In this document: piece after piece, positions 21,196-32,115 of the stretch | Position numbering within the stretch: the first letter of the stretch is position 1 | Layout of the letters: every line of letters starts with the position of its first letter | Assembly: GCA_026826555.1 (NCBI GenBank) | Contig: JAKSZT010053883.1 | Span: forward strand, 27,891,763-27,955,762 | DNA: 64,000 bases | Direction: 5' to 3' | From: Tolypeutes matacus | Taxonomy: Eukaryota > Chordata > Mammalia > Cingulata > Chlamyphoridae | Notes under the pieces: generated by a model | What the model was told of the DNA's origin: nothing | Seen by the model: only the letters and a program-made list of their open reading frames with translations | Database searches by the model: none | Made by a program: the position numbers and the translations under genes

Positions 21196-21465
21196 TTAAT
21201 CTGTTTTCATGAGCAAGTGTCTATCAGTGAAATAAAGAAGAAAGAGCAGGAACCCTGTGATCTCTTGCAGTTTCTTTTTAAGCCCACATATTTGAGTTTG
21301 GGGTGAATGGCTCTGCAAATTCTCTGTCTGTGAAAAGTTCAGTTTAGGAGCCACTGCTTTAGAAATTGCCAAATGGGCTGGAATTTCCATTTCTCTGTGA
21401 GTAGTCAGCTTCTTGAGCAGTTTGAGATACTCTGCATCTACTTTCCTGATCTTGGGCTCTGCCAT
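21196..21465 (-). CDS. Unidentified 89-codon open frame with strong start context; gene status doubtful
   Basis: Reads minus-strand from an ATG at 21465 in the context ATCACCATGG, which is close to the optimal Kozak sequence, to a TAA. The translation opens MAEPKIRKVDAEYLKLLKKL: charged, helical-looking and not repeat-like over the first 50 residues. Residues 65-85 turn hydrophobic (FLLFLLYF). I recognise no family, signal peptide or domain. An upstream AG after a pyrimidine tract (near 21555-21565) lies in L2-derived sequence. It could be the first exon of a lineage-specific gene, a decayed retrocopy fragment or chance; chance is most likely. No poly(A) remnant is visible downstream. Confidence 0.15.
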   Translation of the reverse strand: MAEPKIRKVDAEYLKLLKKLTTHREMEIPAHLAISKAVAPKLNFSQTENLQSHSPQTQICGLKKKLQEITGFLLFLLYFTDRHLLMKTD

Positions 21466-21549
21466 GGTGATGTCTGAGCAATTGTTCTTTTAGTTTCTAC
21501 TGCTTGTGATGCCTGACAGGTTGAAGTGAACAGAGCACCCATGGCCTCT

Positions 21550-21815
21550 TTCCTGGGGAAAAAAATCTCTGTCCTTAAGGTGTTCACAGTGTAGGAAGGG
21601 AGACAAACACAGGAATCCATAATTTCAACATAATCCAGTGAGAGTAGGGTAGAAGTATGTAGGGGATGCTACAGTGGCAGAGAGGAGGATCATCTAATCC
21701 ATTCTGGGGGAAGGGGAAGAAATTCAATCAGAGAAATTTTCTAAGGAGGCGATATCCAATTAGAGTTGTGACGGTTCAGTAGGAATTAGCCAGGAAGAGC
21801 ACAAAGATAGAACTT
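21550..21815 (-). repeat. L2 fragment, antisense
   Basis: 'ccttaaggtgttcacagtgt' and 'aggaagggagacaaacacag', then 'ggaattagccaggaagagca', follow the reversed L2 3' layout. Confidence 0.65.
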
Positions 21816-21894
21816 GTAAGTAAAGAAGGTCAACATGGGTAAAGTTAGAGACGTGACCACATGGTACATACTTGGAACTGAAAGTAGTGTAGAT

Positions 21895-22130
21895 GACAAC
21901 ACAGTGGTGACAAACAAGGCTTTGGAATATTATAGACCTGGGTTCAAATCCCAGACCTATCACTTTCTGCTGTGTGACTATGGGCATGTTATTATCTCTC
22001 TTTGTCTCAGTTTTCTTATTTGTAAGATGATAATGAAAACTATATATACCACATGGGGTTGTTGAGAAGATGAAGAGAAATATGTGCTTGGCACTGTGTC
22101 TAGACCACATAAAAGGCTGAATAAATGCTA
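21895..22130 (+). repeat. MIR SINE
   Basis: Nearly complete sense MIR: 'acctgggttcaaatcccaga', 'tgtgtgactatgggcatgtt', 'ggggttgttgagaagatgaa'. Confidence 0.9.
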
Positions 22131-22140
22131 TTGTCTGGTA

Positions 22141-22255
22141 GGTAAGTATAAATATGAATCTGGCCTTAAGGAGGTATATTTATGCTACATATATAGTCTA
22201 GGAAATCATCAACATAGAGATGACCATTGAAGGCATGAGTGGGAGTGAAACTACA
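22141..22255 (-). repeat. Possible L2 fragment, antisense
   Basis: 'gaatctggccttaaggaggt' and following text are compatible with antisense L2 interrupted by the next LTR, but the match is faint. Confidence 0.35.
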
Positions 22256-22780
22256 TTAGTTCCTTTTCACTGAATAACAAATAATTTCAAAACTTAATTG
22301 CTTAAAACAACAATTATGTATTATTGCGCGTGAGTCTATAAGCCAATTGGGCACTTCTGCTGATCTAGGCCTGACTCGGCTGATCTGGGCCTGACCCGGC
22401 TGATCTTATATGGACTTGCACTCATGTCTATAGTCAGATAACAGGCTGGCTGAAGCTGGCTAGTCTCAGATTGCTTCACTTACCAGATGCTTGATTGGTT
22501 GTTGACAGTGGCAAAAGAAGTGACTGGGCCACAGGAATCTCATCACCCAGCAAGCTAGCCCAGACCTGTTCACATGGACATGGGGTCTAGGCTTGGAACT
22601 GGTATGATGCTGCTTTGTTCTATTGTCCAAAGTAAGTTACAAGGTCAGTCCAGATCCAAGAGGTAGAGAAATAGACTCCATCTCTTGATGGGAGGAGCTG
22701 CAAAGTTACATTACAAAGAGCTTAGGTACAAGAGTGGAGTAGAGATTTGGAGCCATTTTAAAAAATAACCTACCACGGAA
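22256..22780 (-). mobile_element. MaLR-type LTR, antisense (family A of this window)
   Basis: 'aaaacttaattgcttaaaac', 'ggccacaggaatctcatcac', 'aggtagagaaatagactcca' and 'gatgggaggagctgcaaagt' give the reversed MLT-type layout. Two relatives lie at 44394-44735 and 52658-53090. It holds a 20-bp tandem repeat at 22359-22406. Confidence 0.7.
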
Positions 22781-22784
22781 CTCA

Positions 22785-23960
22785 TACGAGAATAGGCTAT
22801 TGAAGGACAAGAGAAGAGAACCCAGCACATAACTCTGCCACATAAGATCAAGCTGAGAAAGCCTCAGTGGTAGCCTAAAAGTTTGGGAAGAAGCCAGAAG
22901 AATGTGGTGTCACAGATGGCAATGGGCAGAGAGAGTTTTCAGAAGGGAGAGGTAGTTAACAACATCGAGGCTGATCAGAATCCAGGGGACATAAAGACTG
23001 AAGGGTGGCCATGGAGTAAGCCAAATGGAGATTGTTAGTGAAAATGGTGAGGGCAGCTCAAGGTGAAAACAAGGCTATAGTGATTTGTGGAGACTGCAGG
23101 TGATAATAATTGGAGACAACTAAGTGTCAATAATACTTTCAGGGAACTTTGGTAAAAGAAAAGAGATAGATCTGGCAGTAACTACGTAGGAGTAGAGGGG
23201 AAAACAACAACCTTTTTTTTTTTTTAAGGTGAAGAAGTCCTGAACAAGTTTAAATGCAGTCTGGAAGAAGCTAGAAAAGAGGGAGGAGTTGAACAACATA
23301 GGGGAGAACCGGGGTAAAAGAGATCCCAGAAAAGTGGCAGGAAATGAGATCAAGAGAACAGACTGAATTATTTTAGACAGGAGAGGGGACAGGTTACTGA
23401 AGAGAGGTAAGAAAGGGTAATTTTAGGTTTAAATAAATTTATAGGTTTGATACAAGAAGGCTGAGGTAGTTCCCCTCTCCTATGGCTTCCACTTTCTCTG
23501 GGAAGTAGGAGTGAATTCATCTTAGAGCAAGGAAGAGGTAGCAATTAAGGAGAGGGTTAAAAATCTGCAATAGCCTCTGTGGACAATGAGAGGGAGCTGA
23601 CAAGGAAAATAGAGAAGGATTGCCAGGCAGCACAGAGGGTCCATTTGAAGTTGGAAACCATAAATTTAGAGTGGCACCAATGATTTATAGTGACACCAAT
23701 CTGTGTGGATTTCCAGCAGTGCTTAGCAACAGAGATGAGTGATAATTGGATTCATTCAAAGTTGGTGTTTTGCCAGAAGTTGAATTGGGGGAGACATTGG
23801 GGCAAGGGTATTGACAAGAGAGAGGTTGAAGTGATAAGAAATGGTATCTAAGCTGGATAGGGAAGAAAATGGGGACAGGAGGGACTGATATACAGAAAGG
23901 AATTAATGCTGGTGTTGTGGACGAGAAAAGAAACATCTCAAGCTCATCTCTCATGACTGA
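22785..23960 (-). repeat. Long L2 copy, antisense
   Basis: About 1.2 kb of reversed L2 internal sequence: 'gaagggtggccatggagtaa', 'ccactttctctgggaagtag', 'gaagttgaattgggggagac' and a T-run near 23213-23225, in the order expected. No intact reverse-transcriptase frame. Confidence 0.75.
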
Positions 23961-24139
23961 ACTTTCACAATTTCTTATACTGGATCCTCAATTTTTTCCT
24001 TACATCAATATCTTTTACAGTCTCCTTCCAACCAAAGCACCCTGCAATTCCATTGCCATAACAATTCACAGCAAGTAAAGAGCAGTGGAAAGGGTAAGGG
24101 ATCAGCAGATATAGGACAGGTCCCTTCCCCAGATTTCAG

Positions 24140-24530
24140 AACCTGTACCCACTCAATTGCTGAAGCCAAAATCCTAGGAGTCATCCTTGATTCCTCCATT
24201 TACCTCATTCTCCACCACCAAATCCATGACCAAATCCTACTGGTTCTAGATCCCAATATATCTCAAATCTGTCTATTTCTCTCCATCAGTAGGGCCATCA
24301 CCTGAGTCCAAGTCATCATTATTTCTCACCTAGACCTTGGAAATAGCATCCCCGCTGGTTTTCCTACTTCCTCCTCTGCCCCCTCAAATTCAATCTTCAC
24401 CAGTAGCCAAGGTATTCTTGTAAGAATACAAATCAGATCATATATAGTCACTCCTCTGCTTAAAATTCTTCAAATGCTTCCATTACTATTAGAATAAAAT
24501 AAAATTCCTTATCATTGAATTCAGACAGAA
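24140..24530 (+). repeat. L2 fragment, sense
   Basis: 'ctcaattgctgaagccaaaa', 'ggagtcatccttgattcctc', 'caaatcagatcatatatagt' and 'cactcctctgcttaaaattc' are L2 in sense order. Confidence 0.9.
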
Positions 24531-24559
24531 GAATCACGTAAAAAGACCTTGTGATGGAG

Positions 24560-24875
24560 CAAATAAATACTAAAAAGGCTGTATGAGTTGGAGGAAAGTG
24601 TCAGGGGGAAGGGGTGTTAACATTGAGACAGGAGAGTTTAAGCAAGGGCCTATCACCCAGGGCCTTGGAGACCATGGCAAGGCATTTTGGAAAAGACCCC
24701 TCCAGCTGTAGTATGGAAACCAGGTAGGTGGGGGGCAGATGAGTGTGACTGCAGTTAGATCAGTTATGAGGACATTATAACAGTTCAGGCAGGAGGTGAT
24801 AAGAGATTGGACTAGTTTGGTGTTGGAAATTTGAGATAAGCAAATGGATTTGAGAAATATTTTAGGAGACAAGTG
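24560..24875 (-). repeat. L2 fragment, antisense, between two sense pieces
   Basis: 'agggccttggagaccatggc', 'gttcaggcaggaggtgataa' and 'gagaaatattttaggagac' are reversed L2. It sits between sense pieces at 24140-24530 and 24880-25000, giving an inverted block. Confidence 0.8.
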
Positions 24876-24879
24876 AAAT

Positions 24880-25000
24880 GCTTGGGATGCCCTCTTTACC
24901 CCCTGCTTCTATGTTTGCTCATTAATGCCTCCTCATTATTCTGAGGTTCACTTTCATCTTCTCAGGGAGTCTTTCCCTGACATTCCAGACTAGATTATAT
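24880..25000 (+). repeat. L2 fragment, sense
   Basis: 'ctcagggagtctttccctga' and its upstream flank match a segment that lies a little further 3' in L2 than the end of the piece at 24530. Confidence 0.6.
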
Positions 25001-26744
25001 AGATGCCCAAGAAATGTTTTGGAACTGAAATAATAGAGAATATTCTAATAAAGATGGAAGAGACTTGAGCATGTATATGGACTAAGAGAAAAGCATGGTA
25101 GAGAGGGGCAAGTCAAGATATCAAAGAGAAATGGTAATTGGTGGAGTGAGTTCTCGTGGAGAAGAGGGGCCTGGAATCCAGAGCTCAGATGGCAGGGTCA
25201 GCTTTTAATCAGAGGAAGCGTTCAGTCCTGCACACCTGTTGGGATGGGATTTTATTGGGGAACACTAATCCGGGCTTGTCACTAGAATGGTGGTTACCAG
25301 CTCTTCCTAGTTTGAAGTCCTCTTCTGAATGTCAAGATATTTCCTGGATTCCCAGATGTAGTTATGCTTTTTAATGTCCATTCATTGAGAAAAATATATG
25401 ATGGCAAAAACACTCCATGAATTCAGAAAAGCTTTTAAATGAATTTTCTTTTGTTAATCACAACTTCATCCATATCCAGTCTCCTCTTAAAATAGTACAT
25501 ATATGTGTGAAATCGTTTTTTCCCCTAAGACAATGCCTATTGCAATAAAACTTTGCAAATATGGATTGCCTTTGCCCCAGGCTCCTGAGTCTACAGACTG
25601 GGAATCAGCATCTAGTCCAGAGCATCTTCTAATGGGAATTGATAGTATCTGTGACCGTCTCTCTTCCTCCAGACTGGGAGATCCTTAGGGAGAAGAGTCC
25701 AGTCTTTTTTATATCCCCAGCACCTAGCTGGGACATCAGACAAAATAGATTCATGAATCAAAATAGAATTATTTACAAGGTCACTTTATTATTATTTAAA
25801 GTGAGATGTCCAGATATTCTCACATAGTCAGTTTCTAAAAATACCCTACTTTCTTTCCCCCAGAGATTTAGATAATTCAAATTCAACCCATTTCTTTAAG
25901 GTGCTTGTTTTGGATTTTACTTTACTTAAGCTGAGGGAGCCTGCTCTGACTCTGGTTCATTTTTCTGTTTCTAGACAGTCTTTAGCAATGCATCATTTTA
26001 GTAAAGTGCCAGGCTCATTCCACGGAGTAAAATGTACTAAACGTGCAGGCACATCCTGTCCTTTAGATGTTCTAGCTCAAAACTCAAATTTCTGCATAGG
26101 CACATGCTTATTTGGCTAGATGTATCTGGTAGGATTAGCTTAAGCCACTGCACACAGTTAATGTTTTATTTTGAACATTAATGTATGAGTCTGAAGGAAG
26201 GAACCACCTGGCTTTATGTGAATGAAATAAAGAGGCATTTCAGCTTTTGGCACTTTAACTGGATCCTTTTGATGGGAGAGGCCAAAGGAGACACCAAATA
26301 CCATGATGTGATTCTTTACCTTCAGCCTGTCCTCAGAATAAGGGAGAAAAAGCTAGCCATGTGAGCTCTTGGGGGCACTACTCACCAGGAACTAATTGAC
26401 AAATGGGTGTATGAAAGTTCAATTAGAGATTCAGCTGCCATTTCACAGGTGGACCAATCTTACCACTGAGAAAGTGTGGTTCTTCCAGTCACCAATTTAA
26501 AGTGGTGAAAATGTCCCAGATGGGCAGCAGACTGTGAGAATTATTGCTTTGGAGGTGGGAAAGGCTGAATGGTGGCCTTTGAATAGATGGGATATGGTAT
26601 TTATAAACACACACACTTTGTAGGGCTAGGGCCCATACCCCACGAATATCGACTCGTGCTCTGAATCGCAAACACCCTGTATCTTCAGCATCTTCCCCCG
26701 ATGTCCCATCCATCTCCTGCTTTTTTAACAATATGGCTGTTACC
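25001..26744. other. Unique region, candidate conserved non-coding stretch
   Basis: About 1.7 kb with no recognisable repeat, the longest such span in this half of the window. 25850-26520 is particularly non-repetitive and includes 'ggaaccacctggc', 'ctaattgacaaatggg' and 'gaaagtgtggttcttcc', which contain E-box-like, homeodomain-like and RUNX-like cores. Short frames on both strands give no protein I recognise. Regulatory function is inference. Confidence 0.35.
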
Positions 26745-27155
26745 TAACGCACTGTTTCGGCAACCCTCTCAGGTTTGCATTTCCAAATTCCTCAGGACCA
26801 GGGAGTGAGGCTGGTTGCTCTCCTTACTCTTCATAGCCGTGTCAGGGCCACTGCCCTGCTCTCTCTCCTTTCCAAAGCCACCACTCCTTTTGAGATATAA
26901 GTGGGCCCCATTGCTGCCACCACTAATCTGGTCATTCCCCTTCATTCACTGAAGACTTAGCTCCTGGTTCTCTGTCTTCATTCTAATGAAGAATGTTCCC
27001 AGGTATCCTGAAATCCACATAAATGACTCATTTAATACTCCATCCTTGGAATTTTTACACTTCCTCATTCTCTAGTGACAATTCCTCTACTCTACCACTG
27101 ATATCCAAAGCTGTCCTCTGGATTATAAAATTTTACCCCAAATGTTAATAGTGGT

Positions 27156-27183
27156 ATAAATAGTATAATATTATACTATTTAT
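27156..27183. other. 28-bp perfect AT-rich palindrome
   Basis: The segment equals its own reverse complement over 28 bases, with half-site ATAAATAGTATAAT. Beyond the core the symmetry continues imperfectly, and TTAA lies a few bases outside on each side (near 27145 and 27188). It is embedded in the L2 copy. A tiny MITE or a cruciform-prone site are possible readings. Confidence 0.85.
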
Positions 27184-27679
27184 TATTTTAACTTCCTTCT
27201 CTCTGATTACATCTATCCTTACATTCACTTTCTTAAGGGCCCCTACTGGAGGATTCTTTAATCCATTTACTAATTCCCATCCCCCTCCCCCCCCAAAACA
27301 AACACACTTTTCCACCTTCTGCCAAGTCTCCTTTGCCTTCACTACCCTTCTTTTGACACTGAGATTTTGTGGTTCATTGCTATAAACACCTCCTTGTACA
27401 TAGCCTCAACTCACTTGCTCATCTCTTCATTTATCATACTCTCTTAAAAATACGCCAACTATGGATAGACTCAACCATTCATCTTCACCATGCCTGCATC
27501 CAAGCAGGTTAAATACATTGCACATCCAAGCTGACCAGCTTCTCTTTTATTTTTTATTTTTTAATTTGATCACTTTCTTCACTGAGGCTTACATTAAGAA
27601 ATAGCATACTGATCCAACATGAAAGTCATCCTGTCTTTAGGAGAACTCTCATCAGTGGCCAGCAGCCCCACACTTCTCT

Positions 27680-27871
27680 CTTTTTTTTTTTTTTTTTTTT
27701 TTTTTAGATTTTATTTATTTATTCATTTATCCCCCCCTTGCTGCTTGTGCTCACTGGGTCAGCTAACCACGCCATGCAGGCGGGCTTGCCTTCACCAGGA
27801 GGCCCCGGGAACCGAACCCAGGGCCTCCCATATGGTAAACGGGAGCCCTACTGATTGAGCCACAGCCGCTT
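27680..27871 (-). mobile_element. DAS-type tRNA-derived SINE, antisense
   Basis: A T-tract and A-rich junction followed by the reversed SINE body: 'ggcttgccttcaccaggagg', 'gaacccagggcctcccatat' and 'gagccacagccgcttccc'. A target duplication, CCCACACTTCTCT, flanks it (about 27667-27679 and 27873-27885). Internal pol III B-box-like text is retained in reverse. This family is described from Dasypus. Confidence 0.9.
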
Positions 27872-28430
27872 CCCCCACACTTCTCTAAAACTCTCATTTC
27901 CTACTCTCTAAGAGAACTACTTCATTTCCTTTTGCAAATCTCCTATTCTCCAATTCTCTTGGCTCCCTTCATAGGAAAGCTTCTAAAAGGGGTGTCCACA
28001 CATAGTCTATACTTTCCTACCTCCCAGTTATCCTTTTATTCACTGCAGTCTGTTTTCAGCTGCCACTGCTTCAACTGAAACTGATTTTGTTAAGGTTACC
28101 AACAATTCCTTGTTACTAAGCTCTAAGGACACTTTTCTGCCTTCATCTTATTCTTATTCATTTTCTCAGCTTCTTTTCCCTCATTCTCAAAACAATCTCC
28201 ATGACATCACTCTCCTCTGTTTTCCCCCATTCTTCTGGCTGCTTCTCAGTCTTCTCCCATGTTTCCTCTACTCTGCCCAGCTTCTGGATTTTAGACTTTT
28301 GTGTGTTCCCCAGGACTCACTTTGGGGACATATACTCTCTTTACTCTTCTCATGTGATATCCTTTATTTCCAGAGCCTGAAATGTCATCCACATTCTCTT
28401 TTACTGTACCCCAGTGCTCACTTTTGGGTT

Positions 28431-28639
28431 TTAGACTGTTGAGATTTGGTCAGAGGATACTGGAAGAGAAAAAACAGTTACCTCACTACCAGTTGAGTGG
28501 TACTTTGAGTTCTTGTCTTCTTCTTCCAGTCTGCTCGTTAGTATCATTCAGAGTCCTCAAATACATTCTAAGTTTTATAGCAGCCTGGGAAAGGCAGAGT
28601 GGAACATGCTTATCCAAAACTGGAACCCCTTTTTAAAGC
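28431..28639. other. Unassigned spacer
   Basis: A boundary zone between the sense L2 and the antisense L1; nothing recognised. Confidence 0.35.
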
Positions 28640-30164
28640 TTCTTAAGTGATTTTTGACATTTAAATATTAGTATTTAAAGCTATCAATTGCTTTAGCTGT
28701 ATGCCACATATTTTGAGAGGTTGCTTTCATTCATTGTGTACTAGTTTCTAATTTTCATTGTGATTTCTTGGACCCATGCATAATTTTGAAGTGTATTATT
28801 TAATTTACAGATATTTATGGCTTTTCCAGATATCTTATTGTTATTTATTTCTAATTTTTGTCAGAGAATATACTTTGTAAAAGTTCAATATTTTGAAACT
28901 TTACAGAGACTTGTCTTATGGCCCAACATATTTGTCTTGGTGATTATGTGCCCCTCCAAAGCATGTATTTTCAGCAGTTTCTGGATATAGTATTTTATAA
29001 ATGTTAATTAGGTCAAAATGGTTGGCATTGTCATTCAGAACTTTTAAAGCCTTCATGATTTAAAAAAAAAAAAAAATCTAGTAGACCTACCAGTTACTTA
29101 GAGGAGACTATGATTATCATTTTTAATTTTACATTAAAGTCTAGGGTCCATTTTGAGTTAATTTTGTTTAAGATGCAAGACTTAGGTTAAAGTGGTTTTG
29201 TTTGTTTGTTTTTGTTTGTTTGTTTGTTTTGCTTATGGATGGATGTTCAATTGTTGCAGCACTATTTGCTGAAAAGCCTATCTTTTCTCCATGGAATTGT
29301 TTTTCCATCTTTGTCAAAATCAATTGGGCATATATGTGTAGGTCTATTTCTGGATCCTCTATTCTTGCCCATTGTTCTGTTTATCCCTCCACCAATTTCA
29401 CATTGTCTTGATTACTAAGGCTTTCTTGTAAGCCTTAATATTGAGTAGAGTAATTTCTCCCACTTTGTTCTTTATCAATATAATTTTAGCTTTTCTGTGG
29501 CCTGTGCCTTTCCATATAAATTTTAGAATAAACTTGACTCTTTCCACAAAAAAATCTTGCAGGGATTTTTTATTTTAATTACATTAAGTTTATAGAAAAA
29601 TTTGGGAACAATTCACATCTTTATTATGTTGAGTTTTCCAGTCTGTGAACATGGTATGTCTGTCCATGTGTTTAGCTCTTCCTTGATTTCTTTGATCAGC
29701 ATTTTGCTATTTCCAGCCTGTAGATCCTGTAAAAGTTTTATTAATTCTATACCTAAGTATTTCATTTTCTTTGGCTTGACTGTAAAAGGTAATATGTTTT
29801 AAATTTTGTTTTCTGCATGTTCATAGACATGTATATAGAAATATAAGTTCTTTTTGCATGATGATCTTATATTCTGTGACCTTGATAAATTCATCTACTA
29901 GTTCCAGGAAGTTTATTTTTGGTAGATTCCCTGGGGTTTTCTACATAGACAATCATGTCATCTGAAAATAGAGATTGTTTTGTTTTTTCCTTTCCAATTG
30001 GTATGCCTTTTATTTCTTTTTTTTTTTTTTTTTTTTTCCTTACTGCAGTGATTAGAGCTTGCAGCAATATGCTCACTATTAGCAGTGAGAGTGGACGTCT
30101 TTTCCTTGATCTTGATCATAGGGTGAAAGCAGTCAGACTTTCAATTAAATATGATGTTAACTGT

Positions 30165-30166
<2 letters not shown>

Positions 30167-30198
<32 letters not shown>
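30167..30198. repeat. Poly(T) tract, 32 bases
   Basis: An uninterrupted T run inside the antisense L1 with no SINE body attached. A shorter T run lies at about 30019-30037. Assembly length may be unreliable here. Confidence 0.95.
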
Positions 30199-30202
<4 letters not shown>

Positions 30203-30231
30203 CTGCTAATAAAGTTGAGGTAGTTTCCTTC

Positions 30232-30670
30232 TGTTGGGGATTAAATCATGTCCCACACAAAGACATATTCAAGTCCTAACCCCAAATGGTGTGACCCCAT
30301 TTGGACATAGGACCTTTGAAGATGTTATTATTAGATACCGTGTGCTCAAACTGAATGAGGACAGGCCGGAATCCAGCATGGCTGAAGTCTTTGTAAGCAA
30401 AGGAAATCGAACATGGAAGTAGAAACCACAGTCAAAAGAAGCCAAAAAATGAGGCCAATCACCATGTGACAGAGGCAGAGATGCAATCCAAGGAATCCCA
30501 AGGATTGTGGCAAGCCAGTACCAGAATGCTACAGACTCCAGGAGAAAGCATGGCCTGTTGAGACCTTGGCGTTCAGCTTCTAGCCTCCAAAACCATGAGA
30601 CAATAAATTTCTGTTATTTAAACCAACCCATTCTGCAATATTTGTCACAGCAGCCCTGGCAAAATAAGAA
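30232..30670 (+). mobile_element. MLT1-type MaLR solo LTR
   Basis: A 439-bp LTR starting TGTTGGGG. It has 'gacatattcaagtcctaacc', 'catttggacataggaccttt', 'gacaataaatttctgttatt' and 'tcacagcagccctggcaaa' near its end. It interrupts the L1 between 'agtttccttc' and 'tattccta'. A close relative is at 60899-61330. Confidence 0.85.
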
Positions 30671-31065
30671 TCCTCTATTCCTATTTTTCTGAGAGTTTTT
30701 ATCATGAGTAGGTGTTGAATTTTGTCAAATTTGTTTTCTGCATTAATGCATGTGATCATAAGATTTTTCTTTTTTCTTTTGTTGATATGGTGAGTTACAT
30801 TTATTAATTTTTGAATATTGAACCAGCCTGGCATACCTGGAATAAGTCTCATTTGGTCATAGTATATAATTGGTTTTTAGTTCTTCTTATACATTGTATG
30901 ATTCAATTTACTAATAGTTGGGGGCGGGGGGAACTTTGGGTCAAAATTCATGAGAAATATTGGTCTGTTGTTTTCCTTATTGCAGTGTCTGTCTGGTTTT
31001 TGGTACCAGAGTAATATTGGCCTCATGGAATGAGTTGCAAAGTGTTACCTCCTTGAATTTGACCT

Positions 31066-32115
31066 CTATTCCTATTAGTTCCTATTGCTGCTATAATGAA
31101 TTTTTACCAACTTAGTGGCTCAAAACAACAAAACACAAATTTATCTTCAGTTCTGGAGGTCAGAAGTCCAAAATGGGCTAAAATCTCTGGGCTAAAATCA
31201 AGGTGTTGTTAAGGCTGCATTCTTTCTGGAGGTTCCAGGGGAAAATCTGTTCCCTTGCCTTTTCCAGCTTCTGGAGGTGGCCTGCACTCCTTAGGTCATG
31301 GCCCCTTTCTCCATCTTCAAAGCCAGCAGCAGAATATCTTCAAATGTCTCTCTGACTCTGTTTTAGTTTGCTAAAGGTTGCCAAGGCAAAATACCTGAAT
31401 GGGTTGGCTTTTATAATAAGAATTTATTAGGGTAAAATCTTATACTTCTGAGGTGGTAAAAATGTCCAAACAAGTCATCATCAGAGAAGCTGTCTCACCA
31501 AAGTTCAGCCATTGGCAATCCTGGACTCCTTCCATGTGGCAAAGCAAAATGGTGGCCAGTCTCTGCCTTCTCCTCCCGGCTTCCTTTCTCTCTGAGCTCA
31601 GCTGTGGGTGATCAGGTATATGGCTCCTCTCTCCATGGGCCTACTCTCTTCATCTTTGGGCTGTTCCACTGACTCCAGCTTACAGTTCTCTTTCTCTGTG
31701 TGTCTCTGCTTTCAGTCCTCAGTTTATATAAGATTCCAGTGAAAGGATTAGGATCCACCCTGGGTCCCACAATCAAATCAGGCTCCTAATTGAAGTGATC
31801 TTATCAAAAGTAATCTAATCAAAAGGTCCCTTAACTGAATCTAATCTAAAGGTCCCATATACAATAGGCTTACATGCACAGGAACAGATTAGCTTATGAA
31901 CATAATTTTTGGGGACCCACAAAAGACTCCAACCAGGGCAGACTATAACACTCCTGTCTCTGTCATTCACTTACAAGGACCCTTGTGATTACATTGGGCC
32001 CACTCAGCTAATCCAAGATAATCTTCCTATCTCAATATCGTTACATACAAATTCTTTTTTGCCATGTAAGATAACATATTCATAAATTCTGGGGCCATTA
32101 TTCTGTCTACCACAT
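31066..32115 (-). mobile_element. MLT1-like LTR, antisense, split by a younger LTR
   Basis: 31066-31358 ('gctcaaaacaacaaaacaca', 'cttcagttctggaggtcaga') and 31941-32115 ('ttacaaggacccttgtgatt', 'cattattctgtctaccaca') are the two parts of one reversed LTR inserted in the L1. The split point is occupied by the LTR at 31359-31940. Confidence 0.75.
31359..31940 (-). mobile_element. Xenarthran-style ERV LTR inserted in an older LTR
   Basis: 582 bp, starts TGTTTTAGTTTGCTAAAGG and ends CCAGGGCA. Flanking pentamers GACTC (31354-31358) and GACTA (31941-31945) match at 4 of 5 bases, the 5-bp duplication expected of ERVL-type integration. The orientation is judged from resemblance to other reversed LTRs and is less sure than the boundaries. 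Confidence 0.75.

Larger units (their letters stand above)
26745..28430 (+). repeat. Long sense L2 copy interrupted by a DAS-SINE
   Basis: Mostly sense L2. 'cactgcagtctgttttcagc', 'cttcaactgaaactgatttt' and 'gttaaggttaccaacaattc' are clear, and the earlier part (26900-27600) is more diverged. The reverse-transcriptase frame is destroyed. A SINE at 27672-27871 splits it. A 28-bp palindrome lies at 27156-27183. Confidence 0.75.
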
